Source of the DNA: Platerodrilus igneus
Lineage: Eukaryota > Arthropoda > Insecta > Coleoptera > Lycidae
Assembly (NCBI GenBank): GCA_036346225.1
Contig: JARFIW010000139.1
Location: forward strand, 186,001-250,000
Length of the DNA stretch: 64,000 bases
Direction of reading: 5' to 3'
Below the pieces are notes generated by a model. The model made no database searches, was not told the origin of the DNA, and saw only the letters and a program-made list of their open reading frames with translations. Shown here piece by piece: positions 1 through 11,005 of this stretch (position 1 is the first letter of the stretch; every line of letters starts with the position of its first letter). The translations under genes were made by a program, and so were the position numbers.

Positions 1-230
1 ATTGTATAAAATGTGTTTTAGAATTTTAAACAGTAATGTTATTTGAATGTTGATGTATACTTTATATTTAATTATACTACACACCAACATCATTCTATTT
101 ACTATTATTAATCATTCAATTGACTGTTATATCACTTTATCTTAAAAAATGGAAATAATAAATTTCTGAAAACTTTGTAAAAAAAGAGAGAATTCTTCAG
201 TTCTGCTGATCTAAAACCCATAAAGTTACA

Positions 231-233
<3 letters not shown>
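1..233. other. AT-rich sequence, nothing recognised
   Basis: No supported gene, RNA or repeat was seen before the (TA)n tract. The open frame that crosses this area on the minus strand translates the TA repeat into alternating Ile-Tyr and is not credible as a gene. Confidence 0.5.

Positions 234-275
<42 letters not shown>
234..275. repeat. (TA)n microsatellite
   Basis: A pure TA dinucleotide run of about 42 bases. It lies on the 3' side of the minus-strand tRNA-like sequence at 372-443, about 95 bases away, so it may be the simple-repeat tail of a SINE. Confidence 0.95.
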
Positions 276-278
<3 letters not shown>

Positions 279-371
279 ATTAATAAGATGAAATAATAAC
301 CTAAACTTTTTAAGTAAAGCCCAAATGATCATTTCAAATCGAGCTAGTAATTGAAAGAAGGAAAATATAAA

Positions 372-443
372 GCCTTGGACAGGATTTGAACCTGCATCTC
401 AGTTTTGCCGGAACTGTGCGTTAACCAATTACGCTACCGAGGC
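372..443 (-). tRNA. tRNA-like sequence (pseudogene or SINE head)
   Basis: The minus strand folds as a cloverleaf. The acceptor stem GCCTCGG/CCAAGGC pairs at 6 of 7 positions; the D stem GCGT/ACGC encloses a GG-containing loop; the anticodon stem CAGTT/AACTG is perfect; the T stem has one G-T wobble. A box TAGCGTAATTGG and B box GGTTCAAATCC match Pol III consensus. The anticodon loop reads CCGGCAA, which would give anticodon GGC (Ala), but position 33 is C instead of the near-invariant U. With the acceptor mismatch, this argues for a SINE head or pseudogene and not a working tRNA. Confidence 0.6.
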
Positions 444-662
444 CGATGGCTATAATTGGAAAATTTACAAATCTAAATCGTGTACAGTACCATATATAAA
501 CCTAACTTTCAATTACGTTTAGCATTTTGTCAATCATATCTGAAATTGTCAAGTTTTTGACTAATGTCAGATATAGACAGGAAGCAACGCTCAAAATTTC
601 ATCTTATTAATTACAATACGTTAGTATTTATCAACTTACCTTGTGTAAAAAACTACTTATAA

Positions 663-711
<49 letters not shown>

Positions 712-3700
712 TAGCTGCGTTAATGGGGTCAATTAGTAGTAGTTAGGACCCCTTAATAAACGGTACGTTTTTAAAACAACATGAGGGCACCGAAAAGCAG
801 ACACTTCTACTAAGAAAATAAGAATTAATAAGATTAGGCATGAAAGTTATAGACAGCACCCTGTATATAAGCTAGTCACAATTAATTTAAGAAACAATAA
901 ATACTCTAGAATATTTGATTATAGAAACGATTTGGCAAGTCATAAGGCGACATGAACGGCAGTTGAAACGCAATACGCATCAATAATGCATCGTCGTCAC
1001 ACTAAGAAGCTCAATTGAACAAGTAGTTTCAATAATGCTTAATAGAAAACGCATGGAATTTATTATATAAATTATATTTTATGTACGTGGCTAGAAAGGA
1101 AAGGAGAACACCTGATAGCATAACAAATAAACACGGCATGGTTATAAAAGCAAAGTTCAACAAATTTTGCTTGTACCAACAATAATTTACGTAAGTTTTA
1201 AAACCAGAAATCCTATAGAAACTATATATTAACTCGAAGTGCTACGTGAGGAAAGACTTGTGTACAATAGGAAAAACCACAGAAATATCCAATATACGGT
1301 ATTGAAAGATCACGTAGACAGCGAAATAAATGAATTATGCGCTTGCCAAGAAATAAACAATTCGTTTAAATAGAACCCAATTTGTAAACAAATCAGTTCA
1401 TCATGAGCAGAGGCTTAGTCCACGACGCTTAAGTAAAAATATTCACGTGAAAAGTATTTGAAGAGATTTTATAAATAATTAATTGTACGATGGTGATAGT
1501 GAATAATTAAATTTTGGTTTCGTCGTTTGATCCTGAAAAACGTAAGTAACTAAGAGGTTGTTTAATTTTAATTTCAATTTCAACATTAATAAAAAGACTT
1601 TAAAGAACTTCTAAAGAACTCCGAGGAAACCTAAAGAAATAACGATCAGGACTTTGATGAAATGCTAAATTACTAGATCCAATGTGGAAGTTTTTAAGAG
1701 TATTTAACTCAAGTATTAAATGCTGTAATTAATCGGAGGAAGCTACAAATGCAGACTATATCGAAAGCAAATTTGGTTTCAATGTTGAGATGATACTAAA
1801 TCAGTAAGCGGAAGTCGATAGAGCAGTTGGTGCAGGAGCTGATTAAAACGGGGGACAACAGGTTAGCAATTTGCATATGTTTGTTGTGAAGTTATTTATG
1901 AACATTTATTTGGGGTTCTTTATTTATTTGAATATTTTAAAATTTTGCCTACATAAACTTGATATGAGAGTCAACAAAAATCGTTTGGTACACGTTACAA
2001 ATTACGTATACTTTACATGAAGTTTAATGAACGTTCAGAAGGTTCCTCATAATAAATAAAAAGGGAGATGTTTGATGACTTTTTGATTAACTTTTCGAGA
2101 TGATGATTATTGAAATTATATTTAATTCAGTTATTAAAAAGTGCTTAAACATTCGTAAATTGTAAATATTGAAAACATTATAATAATTGTGCTTAATGGC
2201 GCAAGCCTCGTGCGTGGTTAAAGCTGAGCTAGCCGAGGCAATTCAAAATTAAAAATCAAAATTAGTCAAAGAGGAAATTTTAACATATAAATTAAATTTT
2301 ATTTTGATCCATCAATAGTAAGTAAGTTATTAAATCTTACCTGTTGTAAATTCGTTTTTCTTTAGCGCTATTTAGAGAGAATATGTGCAGAATTAAAATA
2401 TACATTTTGAAAAATGTATTTGGAGTACATATTTTATTTTACGCAAATTCAAGCAATGATTTAATTTTATGGAAGTACATTCATAAAGATGCAGTTGTGG
2501 AGTATTCTGACTATTAACAAGGACATCAAATAAGTCTATTCTTAAAAATAGACTTTTTATTTAAAATGCCGTACTTGAAGTTTTGTACAAGATGTGCTGG
2601 TGGAATCGTCCATACGTCACGTTTATCTTTGTATACTTTAAAGGCCTCTCGTTTCAACTGTTTGAGAAACCTGCTGTTCTAACTGGTTTGTAACGATTTT
2701 TTAGATTTATAATCTTGACATACGGTGAGCTTTTGTACTTTATATATCGTTCACGTTCTGGAATAGTCTTTCTTTCGTTTGTCTATTAGGAATAAACTTT
2801 AAGATTAATTACATACTTTAAAAATTAAAATAGTACATCTTAGCATTTTAAGTAATCACCAAAAGAACAAAAGTATTATCTTTGGTACCGTAACAAGAAT
2901 TCTGTGATGGTAATATAACATCTATAGAGATAAAAAGCTAAAGAGAGCCTGAAGCATGTCATTTTCCGAACCCCCCTTCAACTAGATATATTTTGATATA
3001 AAATTATTTTTAGTTCTATTAATTTTTATTTTGGTAAAATATTTAATACAATAGAATTACAAAACACCTGAAGTATTCATGTCCCCTCATAAATGAAGTT
3101 TCATATTTTCTAAAACCGATAACGTACGTTTAAATTTGTTTCAGTCAAATAAAGTCACTGCAAAGATTGCGCATCCTTCGATTCAAAGCCCCGTCTGGTG
3201 TTGTTGTTTCGCGATGCGGTGTTCAAATGTTACGCTCAAACGAGTTAATCGCTGATTATCTGTTGAGGTTTGAGGACGTCTTTCCCTAGTTCCAAGACAG
3301 CGGACTGGAGAATTGCAATGTGTTGGCGTTTTATTTAAATATTTATACGATGAAATTGGGGTAATATTAATCAATGGTTTGTATATTTCTCATACTTGAA
3401 AACACTATCTAATTTTGTCGTTTTCTTTCAGCGCAATTAAGTCGAAGTATGTAAAATAATATACAGTAATGAAACATGCTGTAACTTTTAGGTTAAAGCT
3501 CATTTAAAATATGTCCAGTTAAATAATCTTCAACATAACCTCCGTTAAAAAAACTTATAAACTATGCAGATAATAAGTCAAAATGGTTCCCAACCTGAAG
3601 GCATATTCAAATTACGTTTCAAGCGTAAAAGATGGTTTATCGTATAATGTTACTACGACAACAATTATGAAAGGCGTGTTGGAACCTGGATAGAACAAAA

Positions 3701-5373
3701 AAAATTCCCTATCAAACGTCGTTGAGTAGAGTTAATTGGCTTTGGTTAACATTTGTCAGAACATGCGCTCTACCTGTTTCACTGGAATCCGGATTTTATG
3801 CTAGGAGGCCTCTAATGGGATACCACTTGTTATTGGGTCATCCGTCTTTTCAAGGTTCATTATATGCCATACGAAGAAAACAGACGATGAGTGTTGCAAT
3901 AGGAATACTTTTTTGTTGTCCAAGACATACGATTTGATTTTAGAATTTTTGTTTTGAATATGAAAGCTTCACTTTAATTAAGAGCAATTATCTAGAAACT
4001 TTATATATTAAGTTTTATTACTACATTCATATCTAGTAGACACCAACTAAATAATTAATTTGATCAGTTATTGAACACATATTTTGACTATAGTTATATA
4101 ATTTTGATAAGATATCCAGAGACGCAAATAGTGATCCTTCTTTGCCTTAAAAATTTACTTTTTTATAGGTACGAGGTTAAATATGCAACAACTAAACTCT
4201 TAAGTCACGAAACCTTAATACGCTAAGTGGGTTCTACCTTTTTCTATTAGTGTTTTCCCGTTAGAGAAAAACCTTTAATAAAGTAGTGGCGCCGTATTAA
4301 TATCCGTAATATATACCCCCTTACAGTCTCTTGAAATAAGTGCGGGAGTTAGACTCCCAAGTTAGTCCGGAAGATTCCAAAGGTCGTTTATTAATACGGA
4401 TTATCTTACAACTTTGTCATGGCATTTGTGAATGTAAAGGTGAGTTGTATTTTCTTTATCAACCACCCGAGCTCAGTGTTTCGACTTATAAATTTTATTC
4501 CATCTATGATCAAAATTATTTTAACTACACTCAGGCACCCTAAGATACCATCTATCGGTACAAGCCTAACAATAGTAATTTTATTGATTGAAATTAAAGT
4601 TTGGTATAGCAAATGAAATTATAAACATAGGCTAAAAAAAGCATTATTTACCACTTTTGTTTAATAATATATTGAAACATAGTTTTGCTAAATACCAATT
4701 GTCAATATTTTTCTTAGTCGATTATTTAGCGACATTAAAGTGTCAAATAAATTTTAAAATGAAAATAGATCAAATTACAAGTATATAAATTTTCTAAATA
4801 TCTGTTACTAAATTTTTATCAAGCAGAATATACTTATATTGTACATTTAGCATATTTTATTTCTTGAACAACACAAAGATTTTAGAAATTTCAAGAAGTC
4901 TAGGAAATTTGACTTTAGTTATTTTCTAAAAACTAATAATTATGAAATTATTATCCAAAGATAATAATACAAAAGTAGAGTTGTTTTAAAGTGTAGGATT
5001 TGAATACATACTTGTGATATTTTGTGGAACGCAAATAGCTGTTCCACTTATAATAACTAACACTACATTTTCTTGCAGCATCAAAACTAATTCAGTTATT
5101 AGAAGGTTTAGTGTTATTCAGAGCGAATTTTTGAGCGTTAGGATTTCTGCATTTTTTCTTACGGTCTACCTTGTTCAATCACCGTGAAATTGCTGTGGTA
5201 CTTGAGTTCCGTTCACTCCTCCACCCATGTGTCTTATCATAAATCGCGCGAAGTTAGAGTTCTGACTAGTTCGGAAGTCTCCTGAAGATTTTATTTCGGA
5301 ACGGATAAAATTATCATCAATTGTATATCTACTTATACTCACAACATCTATAATAAAAAAAAACGTTTAATAA
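444..5373. other. Long non-coding stretch without recognisable genes
   Basis: Apart from the TA tract at 670-709, I see no supported gene. The longest open frames (about 60-71 codons) show no family motif and are what chance gives in AT-rich DNA. Two small things stand out. The motif CTGAGCTAGCC at about 2225-2236 recurs at about 55711 and, reversed, at about 52553. A block at about 4338-4395 resembles ones at about 5246-5310 and 6948-7010. Confidence 0.5.
670..709. repeat. (TA)n microsatellite
   Basis: Pure TA repeat of about 40 bases in non-coding DNA. No tRNA-like head was found next to it. Confidence 0.95.
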
Positions 5374-5375
5374 TA

Positions 5376-5402
5376 CAATGCGTTTATTAAGTTGCGCACA
5401 TC
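5376..5402 (+). repeat. Left terminal inverted repeat
   Basis: 27 bp beginning CAATGCGTTTATTAAG. It matches the reverse complement of 6682-6708 at 23 of 27 positions. TA lies directly outside. Confidence 0.9.
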
Positions 5403-5560
5403 CAAGTAAACGAGTCTGTAAATAGTAGTTTTTTATATTAGTTCTAGCGGCTACCGCAAGACAGCACCACTGGTAATATAAACAACAGATGTAAAGCCCA
5501 TTATTGTGTGTACAGGTTACAACAGGTCTGCAGTATTGTTTAGATTACAATAAGGTAAAC

Positions 5561-6589
5561 ATGTCGTTTTCCCAAGAGCAACGAGTGTTCCTTCTTGAAC
5601 AGTATTTTACCAGTCATTCATTTGAATTTGTTATTGATCAATTTCGTGTGACATATGCGGATGTAAGTGTGCCTAACAAGTCGACCTTAACCAGATTAAT
5701 TCGACGTTTCCGTGAAACCGGATCATTTGCAGAGAAAAAGAGATCAGGGAGACCAGTCATTTTAACTGACGCTAAACTGGCTGCGGTTAGAAATGTAATG
5801 CAGCAGTCGCCTTTAAAAAGCCTACAAAGACTATCAATACAATCACAAATTTCATTGGGCAGTGCTCAAAACTATGAAACAGTTAAAGTTTCGTGCATAT
5901 CGTGCTCGTAGTGTTCAGGAATTAAAAATCCAGACAAAGAAAAGCGCCTTGTTTACTGTAGATGGTTTCGGTCCATCGTCGGCAACCATGGAATCGGAGA
6001 GCTAGACCGTGTTTTCTTCAGTGATGAGGCTTGGTTTCACCTTAGTGGATAGGTGAATAGCCAAAATACAAGAATCTGGTCAACTAAAAATCATGTTTTT
6101 CATGAAAATCTATTACACTTTCTGAAAATTGGAGTATGGTGTGCCGTATGACGTCGTCGAATAGTGGGGCCTATTTTCTTTGAAACTACAGTGAACGGTG
6201 ATGTATACAAAGACATAATTAGACAGTTTATTTCGTTGCTCGAAACCGATGAACGTGATTGTTGGTTCCAGCAGGACAGTGCCATATGTCACATGTCCAA
6301 TGATACAATGAGTTTCTTACATGAGTTTTTTGGCGAGCGTATAATCTCTAAAGGGTTATGACCCCCACGGTCTCCCGATATAACGCCTCAAGATTTCTTC
6401 CTGTGGGGATATCTTAAAGGAAGTGTTTATAAAAATAGGCCTCAGACACTGAATGGACTGAAAATGAACTTTACAACGGAGATTAACAATATTAGTGTAG
6501 GCGTACTCCACAAAGTGTCAACAAACGTGGTAAAACGAAATCGTGCGTGTATTAATGAACAAGGCAGCCAATTTGAACACATGTTATAA
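5561..6589 (+). pseudogene. Mariner-superfamily transposase pseudogene
   Basis: The start at 5561 opens with MSFSQEQRVFLLEQY, the helix-turn-helix/DUF4817-type N-terminus common in insect transposases, followed by a second helical part rich in Arg and Lys (GSFAEKKRSGRP). The open frame is lost near 5865-5910 by a frameshift. Downstream, recognisable pieces in shifted frames give the catalytic core: FFSDEAWFHL (first Asp), WFQQDSAICH (second Asp) and PQDFFLWGYLK (third Asp). By my count 38 residues separate the last two Asp, a spacing also seen in the inner element at 59151-60605. Stops lie after FHLSG, before the second Asp block and at 6358-6360 (TGA where Trp is expected). The C-terminus ends at a TAA at 6587-6589. 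It would cut and paste the surrounding element if intact; here it is dead. Confidence 0.85.
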
Positions 6590-6681
6590 GACATAAAATG
6601 TTGGAAATAAATATATATGTTTATAAAAGCTATAACAATAATAAATAAATAATAATAAATAAAATACATTACAACCTTTTT

Positions 6682-6708
6682 GATGTGCGCGACTTAATGA
6701 ACACACTG
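6682..6708 (-). repeat. Right terminal inverted repeat
   Basis: 27 bp, imperfect inverse of 5376-5402, followed directly by TA at 6709-6710. Confidence 0.9.
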
Positions 6709-6710
6709 TA

Positions 6711-7162
6711 TATGATATATATCACTAGCTAATCAACGTTTGTTTTATCATCATATATTAAATAACAATGTTTTATTTCAGCTTCCAAAATCTAGATTGT
6801 GGTAAATTGTGAGAGCTGGTTTAGTGTGCGTTTTAGCTCTAAGAGGTACCTGCACTTACCTTCTAAAATTGGTCTACCTTTATGTTCTCCAGTGCAGTGA
6901 CACCTGGCAAATCCTTATTAGTCGATCCACCCTTATAGTTTCATCAAACTCCGCGAGAGTAAAGTCTCGAGCTAGACTGGAAGTTGCAGAAGATTTGCTG
7001 ATTTTAATTGATACTTTACATCTGCTGAGTATCTTTTGCAACACATCGTTTTGCTGTTAGTTTATTTTCCTTTCGTTTACTGTGAGCTAACTTTTATTTT
7101 AAGGGTCTATCTTAAAGAAGAGTTTAACATCTTTTACACCTTGTTACGTTAATTCGTGGCAG
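6711..7162. other. Possible remnant of LTR-element internal region
   Basis: On the minus strand this lies immediately downstream of the primer-binding site at 7163-7177, where gag would be expected. I see no gag motif. The 83-codon plus-strand open frame here has no recognisable domain. A segment at about 6948-7010 loosely resembles 4338-4395 and 5246-5310. Confidence 0.3.
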
Positions 7163-7177
7163 CCACGTTGGGCGCCA
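7163..7177 (-). other. Retroelement primer-binding site (tRNA-Lys)
   Basis: On the minus strand the 15 bases TGGCGCCCAACGTGG are complementary to the 3' end of eukaryotic tRNA-Lys(CUU), which ends CCACGUUGGGCGCCA including the CCA tail. It lies 6 bases inside the end (CA) of the adjacent LTR, the normal position for priming minus-strand DNA synthesis in a retrotransposon. Confidence 0.8.
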
Positions 7178-7183
7178 AATTTC

Positions 7184-8640
7184 TGTTACGTTGGCTCGTA
7201 GCCGTGCGTAACCCAAAGAAAATCAAAGAAATGACCGGGCTCAATCGGAGATTAGGGGGGGGGTTGTAGAAAGCAGACTGACATATGATGTATGCGGCGG
7301 TAAGGAGTTAGTAACAGTACCTGCAATAAAAGAAATTAGAATAGCAAACCTGCAGTAAAAAAGATTAGTCTTGCAAACCTGAAATAAAGAAAAAGCATAG
7401 CAGCAATGAAAAGTCTAAGTTATTCAGTACTTTGTAAAATGTAAATAAAACTGTTTAGATAAACTATATAATATAATCACGATAAAAGTATTACAAAAAT
7501 TTTTATTACAAAGTGAGGTAATATTGGGGAGTAGCAGAAACGTTTCCTCACACCAATTAAACATAAATCAGACAAAATGTTAACAACAGATAAATTGATA
7601 AGACACAATTGATATGAGTAATCCAGTAGTATTGATTTTGTTTTTCTTTATTTTTTTTTTGTTAATCGCAGGCAAGTCTATTGTAAAAGGTATCAGAACG
7701 ACGAAGATATGGCAAAACAACGGATAGATATTTAAAGTAATAATAAGTAGGAAATAGTTCAACTTACATAAAGTCATTCAGGAACGCTTCCTTGCATTTG
7801 AAGTAGGGGATTCACGAGGTCCTGCACTAGCGAAGCACTTCACTATTTACTGTGAGGATGTTGATGGAATTTCTTACACTTTACACTAATCACACCTACG
7901 TATTTCACCGGTGTTAGCAGCAGACATTATCATGCTGATGGAACCATGTAGCATTGATAAATTTATTGTTAATTCTATTTCCTGAGACAATAATGTCGAA
8001 ATACTTTGTAACACAAATCATAAAAAAATGGTAATGAAAATTTAGAATCACGGGCGATCAAGGCACGATGTAATACATTAAACTAACAGTAACGTGAGGT
8101 GTTTTATTTGCTACCTATGGTAACAAAGAAAAATCTAATGCTTTTGAATAACGAAATTTACGCAAACAATGATCTATTTTAGATTCATTGGGGTTAGAAA
8201 ATTCAGAAACTACAGTATCACAACTATATCATAATTTTTTGTTTTAGAAACACTCAAGCTTGAAACGGTATTTGGCTACTCCAAAGTATGCACTACTCTG
8301 ATAAAAAAAAGGACCACGAAGACTAGATCGCTCACACAGTTCAAATATAAAAAGATAAATCAACAAAAAAAAACACAATTAGTAAAGCAACGCGTATCAC
8401 TAAGTCAATGTTCCGTAAAACACACGTCAAGTTCTACTACTTTTATTTCCAACAAAAAAGCAACAAAAAACAATTAGTAAAGCTACGCGTATCACTAAAA
8501 CCGTCAGTCAATGACCTTAAAACACACGTGCGTCGACCAAACACGTTCGCCTATAAAACCATACTTTATTTCACAAGAAAAACGACTAAAAAATCGTGTC
8601 GTGCTTGTTCATGAACAATTCGAAAATTTATCCCGCGTTA
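7184..8640 (-). mobile_element. Long terminal repeat of an LTR retrotransposon
   Basis: The inner edge is firm: on the minus strand the LTR ends TAACA and is followed by the tRNA-Lys primer-binding site. The outer edge near 8640 is approximate. Most of this sequence is repeated in the opposite orientation at about 62630-63916, with high similarity by eye. Near the outer end is a pair of sub-repeats (GATACGCGT followed by CTAATTG) about 95 bases apart, typical of U3 enhancer-like repeats. Open frames in it are not credible genes. No gag or pol follows, so this is a 5' LTR whose internal region has been lost. Confidence 0.75.
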
Positions 8641-9984
8641 ATTCTCACTATTTTTAAAGCAACAAGGCAACAGTATTTTTAACGTAATTCCATATCTATA
8701 GGAACGAAGAACAAACTACAACTGCTCATCTGTTTATATTCAATCGTTGTTACCATAACCTCTTATCGACTATTTATCTAGACTTCGTTCATAACATAAA
8801 GAACATCCAATAAAAGAATGCAACAATCATATCTACTAATTAATTACGAGCTGTTTATCATTTTCGAGAAGTTGGAAAGTAATTTACGAATAACCCTATT
8901 TAAAATTCGTTCCTTGCAATTTATTTATTAATCAAAAATCAATCTTCAATTAAACTATCTTTAATTAATAAAATGTTAAGCCTTTAAAATATGCACGTTA
9001 CAACCTGATTCCTTTAGGTGTTATGTAATACATTTTAATAGCTGTTAAGTGTTGCAACGTTCATCTTCTCTTACTTTAAAAAATTGTTAAATTTGTATAT
9101 GCAACAACCAGCTTTTTATGCATGTAGTGAGTTGGAGTGATTTGATATTATTGTTAGTGTTAGTAATGTAGTAAAATAATATTTCTACCTTTTTTTATTC
9201 AAGAAATACTTTTTCTTATATTTTCCAGTTAGTATTGTTAATTTCTATATTTCTTTGACTTTAACTTTACGTAGCTTTATGTTACAAGGATTTAGTTCAT
9301 ATATTTCATTCTTATTGTATAGACTTACTAGAAAATAAATAATTATCATGTAATAACCGCATTTTATTGTAAAACAAAAAGTGACAATAATTAGTACGTC
9401 TTGCGAATAGTAAACAATGTAACCATAAATAACAACTAACAATGTGATATTTTCCCTTACTTTGTCCCCTCCAGAACCTCTGGCTGGATACGCAACTAAA
9501 AGGTACGGTATCTTTGGGGTTTTAAATAAATTATTAAACTCTGAAGATTTGATAAACAATCTTGCTTATCGAGTAAATAAAAGATCGAACCATAAAAAAG
9601 TTGCGGTAAATCAACCCATCATAACGCTTCTATTCAAAATATCTACTAATACGGTTAAAAAATGTTTCTACGTTGCTTGTTTTATTCGGTCTGTTACTTT
9701 GAGATTTAAATTAACAGATACATGGGTACTGTTGTACTTGTATTACTAAATTTATAGTCGTTTAAATTCTGCTTCAAATACACACAATGCTGTGTTGATT
9801 TATTTTCTTCGTAAGTTATCACAACACGCTAACGCATTCATCTTGATCAACAATATAAATTTAAATAAATAATTTATGAACATTTCAACTTGAAATGAAA
9901 GCACTTTTGAAACATTGTCTTTTAAAGAAAACCTTATTTTCGGACTCTTATCCAAAGCTCTTAACCAAACTATCTCAAGATGTT
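8641..9984. other. Unrecognised AT-rich DNA
   Basis: Overlapping open frames on both strands at 9245-9749 (about 100 codons each) show no domain, and their overlap argues against either being real. No repeat or RNA was recognised. Confidence 0.4.
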
Positions 9985-10305
9985 AAGCATTTTCTCTAAG
10001 TGCTTATTTTATTTGGCAATTAATAAATTAAGAAATCAATTTAAATTTGCTATTTATTTCTTTATGTAATAAATTTTTGAATTAAATTCGTTCAGTTAGC
10101 TTTTCGCATTATTGCAAACGCAATGTTCGCTTGGTTTAATTTAAACTCCAGCTCTCAGTTTCCTTTATGAACATGTCCCAGTTTCGATAAACCAATACAA
10201 ATGTTCATTCAGCTGTATAAAATCGAATACCGCTTGCACGCCGCATAAAGGTACGAAAACTTTTCTCCTTGCGTGATTCCGCCTTAAGCGAAATAACTGG
10301 AGATA
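9985..10305 (+). repeat. Left arm of a long inverted repeat
   Basis: About 320 bp that reappears as the reverse complement at about 12557-12870, roughly 75-85% identical by eye. The best-conserved stretches include CCGCCTTAAGCGAA, the GCTTTTC-GTTCGCTTGG part and TATGAACATGT. Inner edges are sharp (about 10302 and 12558); outer edges fade. Confidence 0.7.
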
Positions 10306-10449
10306 GGGAGAAACATTTTGTTAACTTTAATGTTTCATGACATTTCACAGGATTCATATAGCAAGAAATAGCGTAACTGTTTAGAATGTGATTAGTGCTT
10401 GACGTTCTGCGTTGGTTAGATTTTCTCTTATAATTGTATGAAACGAACT

Positions 10450-11005
10450 TGCCAGGGCATTAAAAACAGTGGCACCGGGTATAGATAAGATGCAAGCAGG
10501 AACTCTAAAAGCCGCTGGGCAAGCAGTAACAATATGTCTCTTACAATTTGTATGCTATATGTATGAAACAAGCGAGATACCCAAAGATTTCAAACGTAAC
10601 ATCGTAGTCACTATACCAAGAAGGAGAGGCGCGGATAGATGTGATAATTTTCAAACAATAAGTTTAACAACATATGTGTCAAAAATATTACTTAGAATTG
10701 TACAAGGGCTGCTGGAAAAACGGGCTGTAGAATCCCAGGAAAATATCAATTTAGGTTTAGGCGAAACAGGGGAACACGAGAGGCTATTTTGGCTTTGAGA
10801 GTAATAAAGGTAAAAACAATAGAAAAAAGAAAAAGCGCGTATATAGGGTTTGAAGATATGAAAAAAGCACTCAACGAGGTGAAGTGGAAAAGAATGTTCA
10901 AAATATTCAAAAAGTTTAGAATGAGTTTAAGGATAGACGGATAGTGCATAACTTATACCAAAAGTAAACAGTGGTAACAGAATTAGAGAATTAGAATTTG
11001 GGTTG
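10450..11005 (+). pseudogene. LINE reverse transcriptase fragment
   Basis: The frame from about 10460 reads APGIDKMQAGTLKAAGQA, then IPKDFKRNIVVTIP and ADRCDNFQTISLTTYVSKI: the fingers/palm start of a non-LTR (RTE/BovB-like) reverse transcriptase. After a stop at about 10796-10798 and frameshifts, degraded traces continue to about 11005 (for example KRMFKIFKKFRMSLR). The closest match in the window is the minus-strand LINE at 49176-49640, which carries the same KAAGQAVTERL segment. The catalytic boxes are missing or scrambled. It lies inside the inverted repeat pair at 9985-12870. Confidence 0.8.

Larger units (their letters stand above)
234..443 (-). mobile_element. Candidate tRNA-derived SINE with TA tail
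   Basis: Read on the minus strand, a 72-nt tRNA-like head carrying Pol III A and B boxes is followed by a body of about 95 nt and then a TA microsatellite. A second unit with the same plan (head, short body, dinucleotide tract) is at 32016-32258. Shared architecture is the only link: the two bodies do not obviously align by eye. It could instead be a lone tRNA pseudogene beside an unrelated microsatellite. Confidence 0.45.
5376..6708 (+). mobile_element. Mariner-superfamily DNA transposon, complete but dead
   Basis: The element is 1333 bp long. It starts CAATGCG and ends CACACTG, with 27-bp terminal inverted repeats that differ at 4 positions, and is flanked on both sides by TA (5374-5375 and 6709-6710), the target duplication of the IS630/Tc1/mariner superfamily. 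Inside is a single transposase pseudogene. Both ends and both target copies are intact while the transposase is disabled, so it could now move only if another copy supplied enzyme. Confidence 0.9.

Noticed and set aside
132..332. 66-codon frame with Ile-Tyr repeats
   Set aside because: Again a TA microsatellite; no domain outside it.
372..443. Functional tRNA-Ala gene
   Set aside because: C at position 33, an acceptor mismatch and a SINE-like context make a working tRNA unlikely.
9245..9749. Overlapping 104- and 101-codon frames on opposite strands
   Set aside because: No motifs; mutual overlap on opposite strands in AT-rich DNA is best explained by chance.
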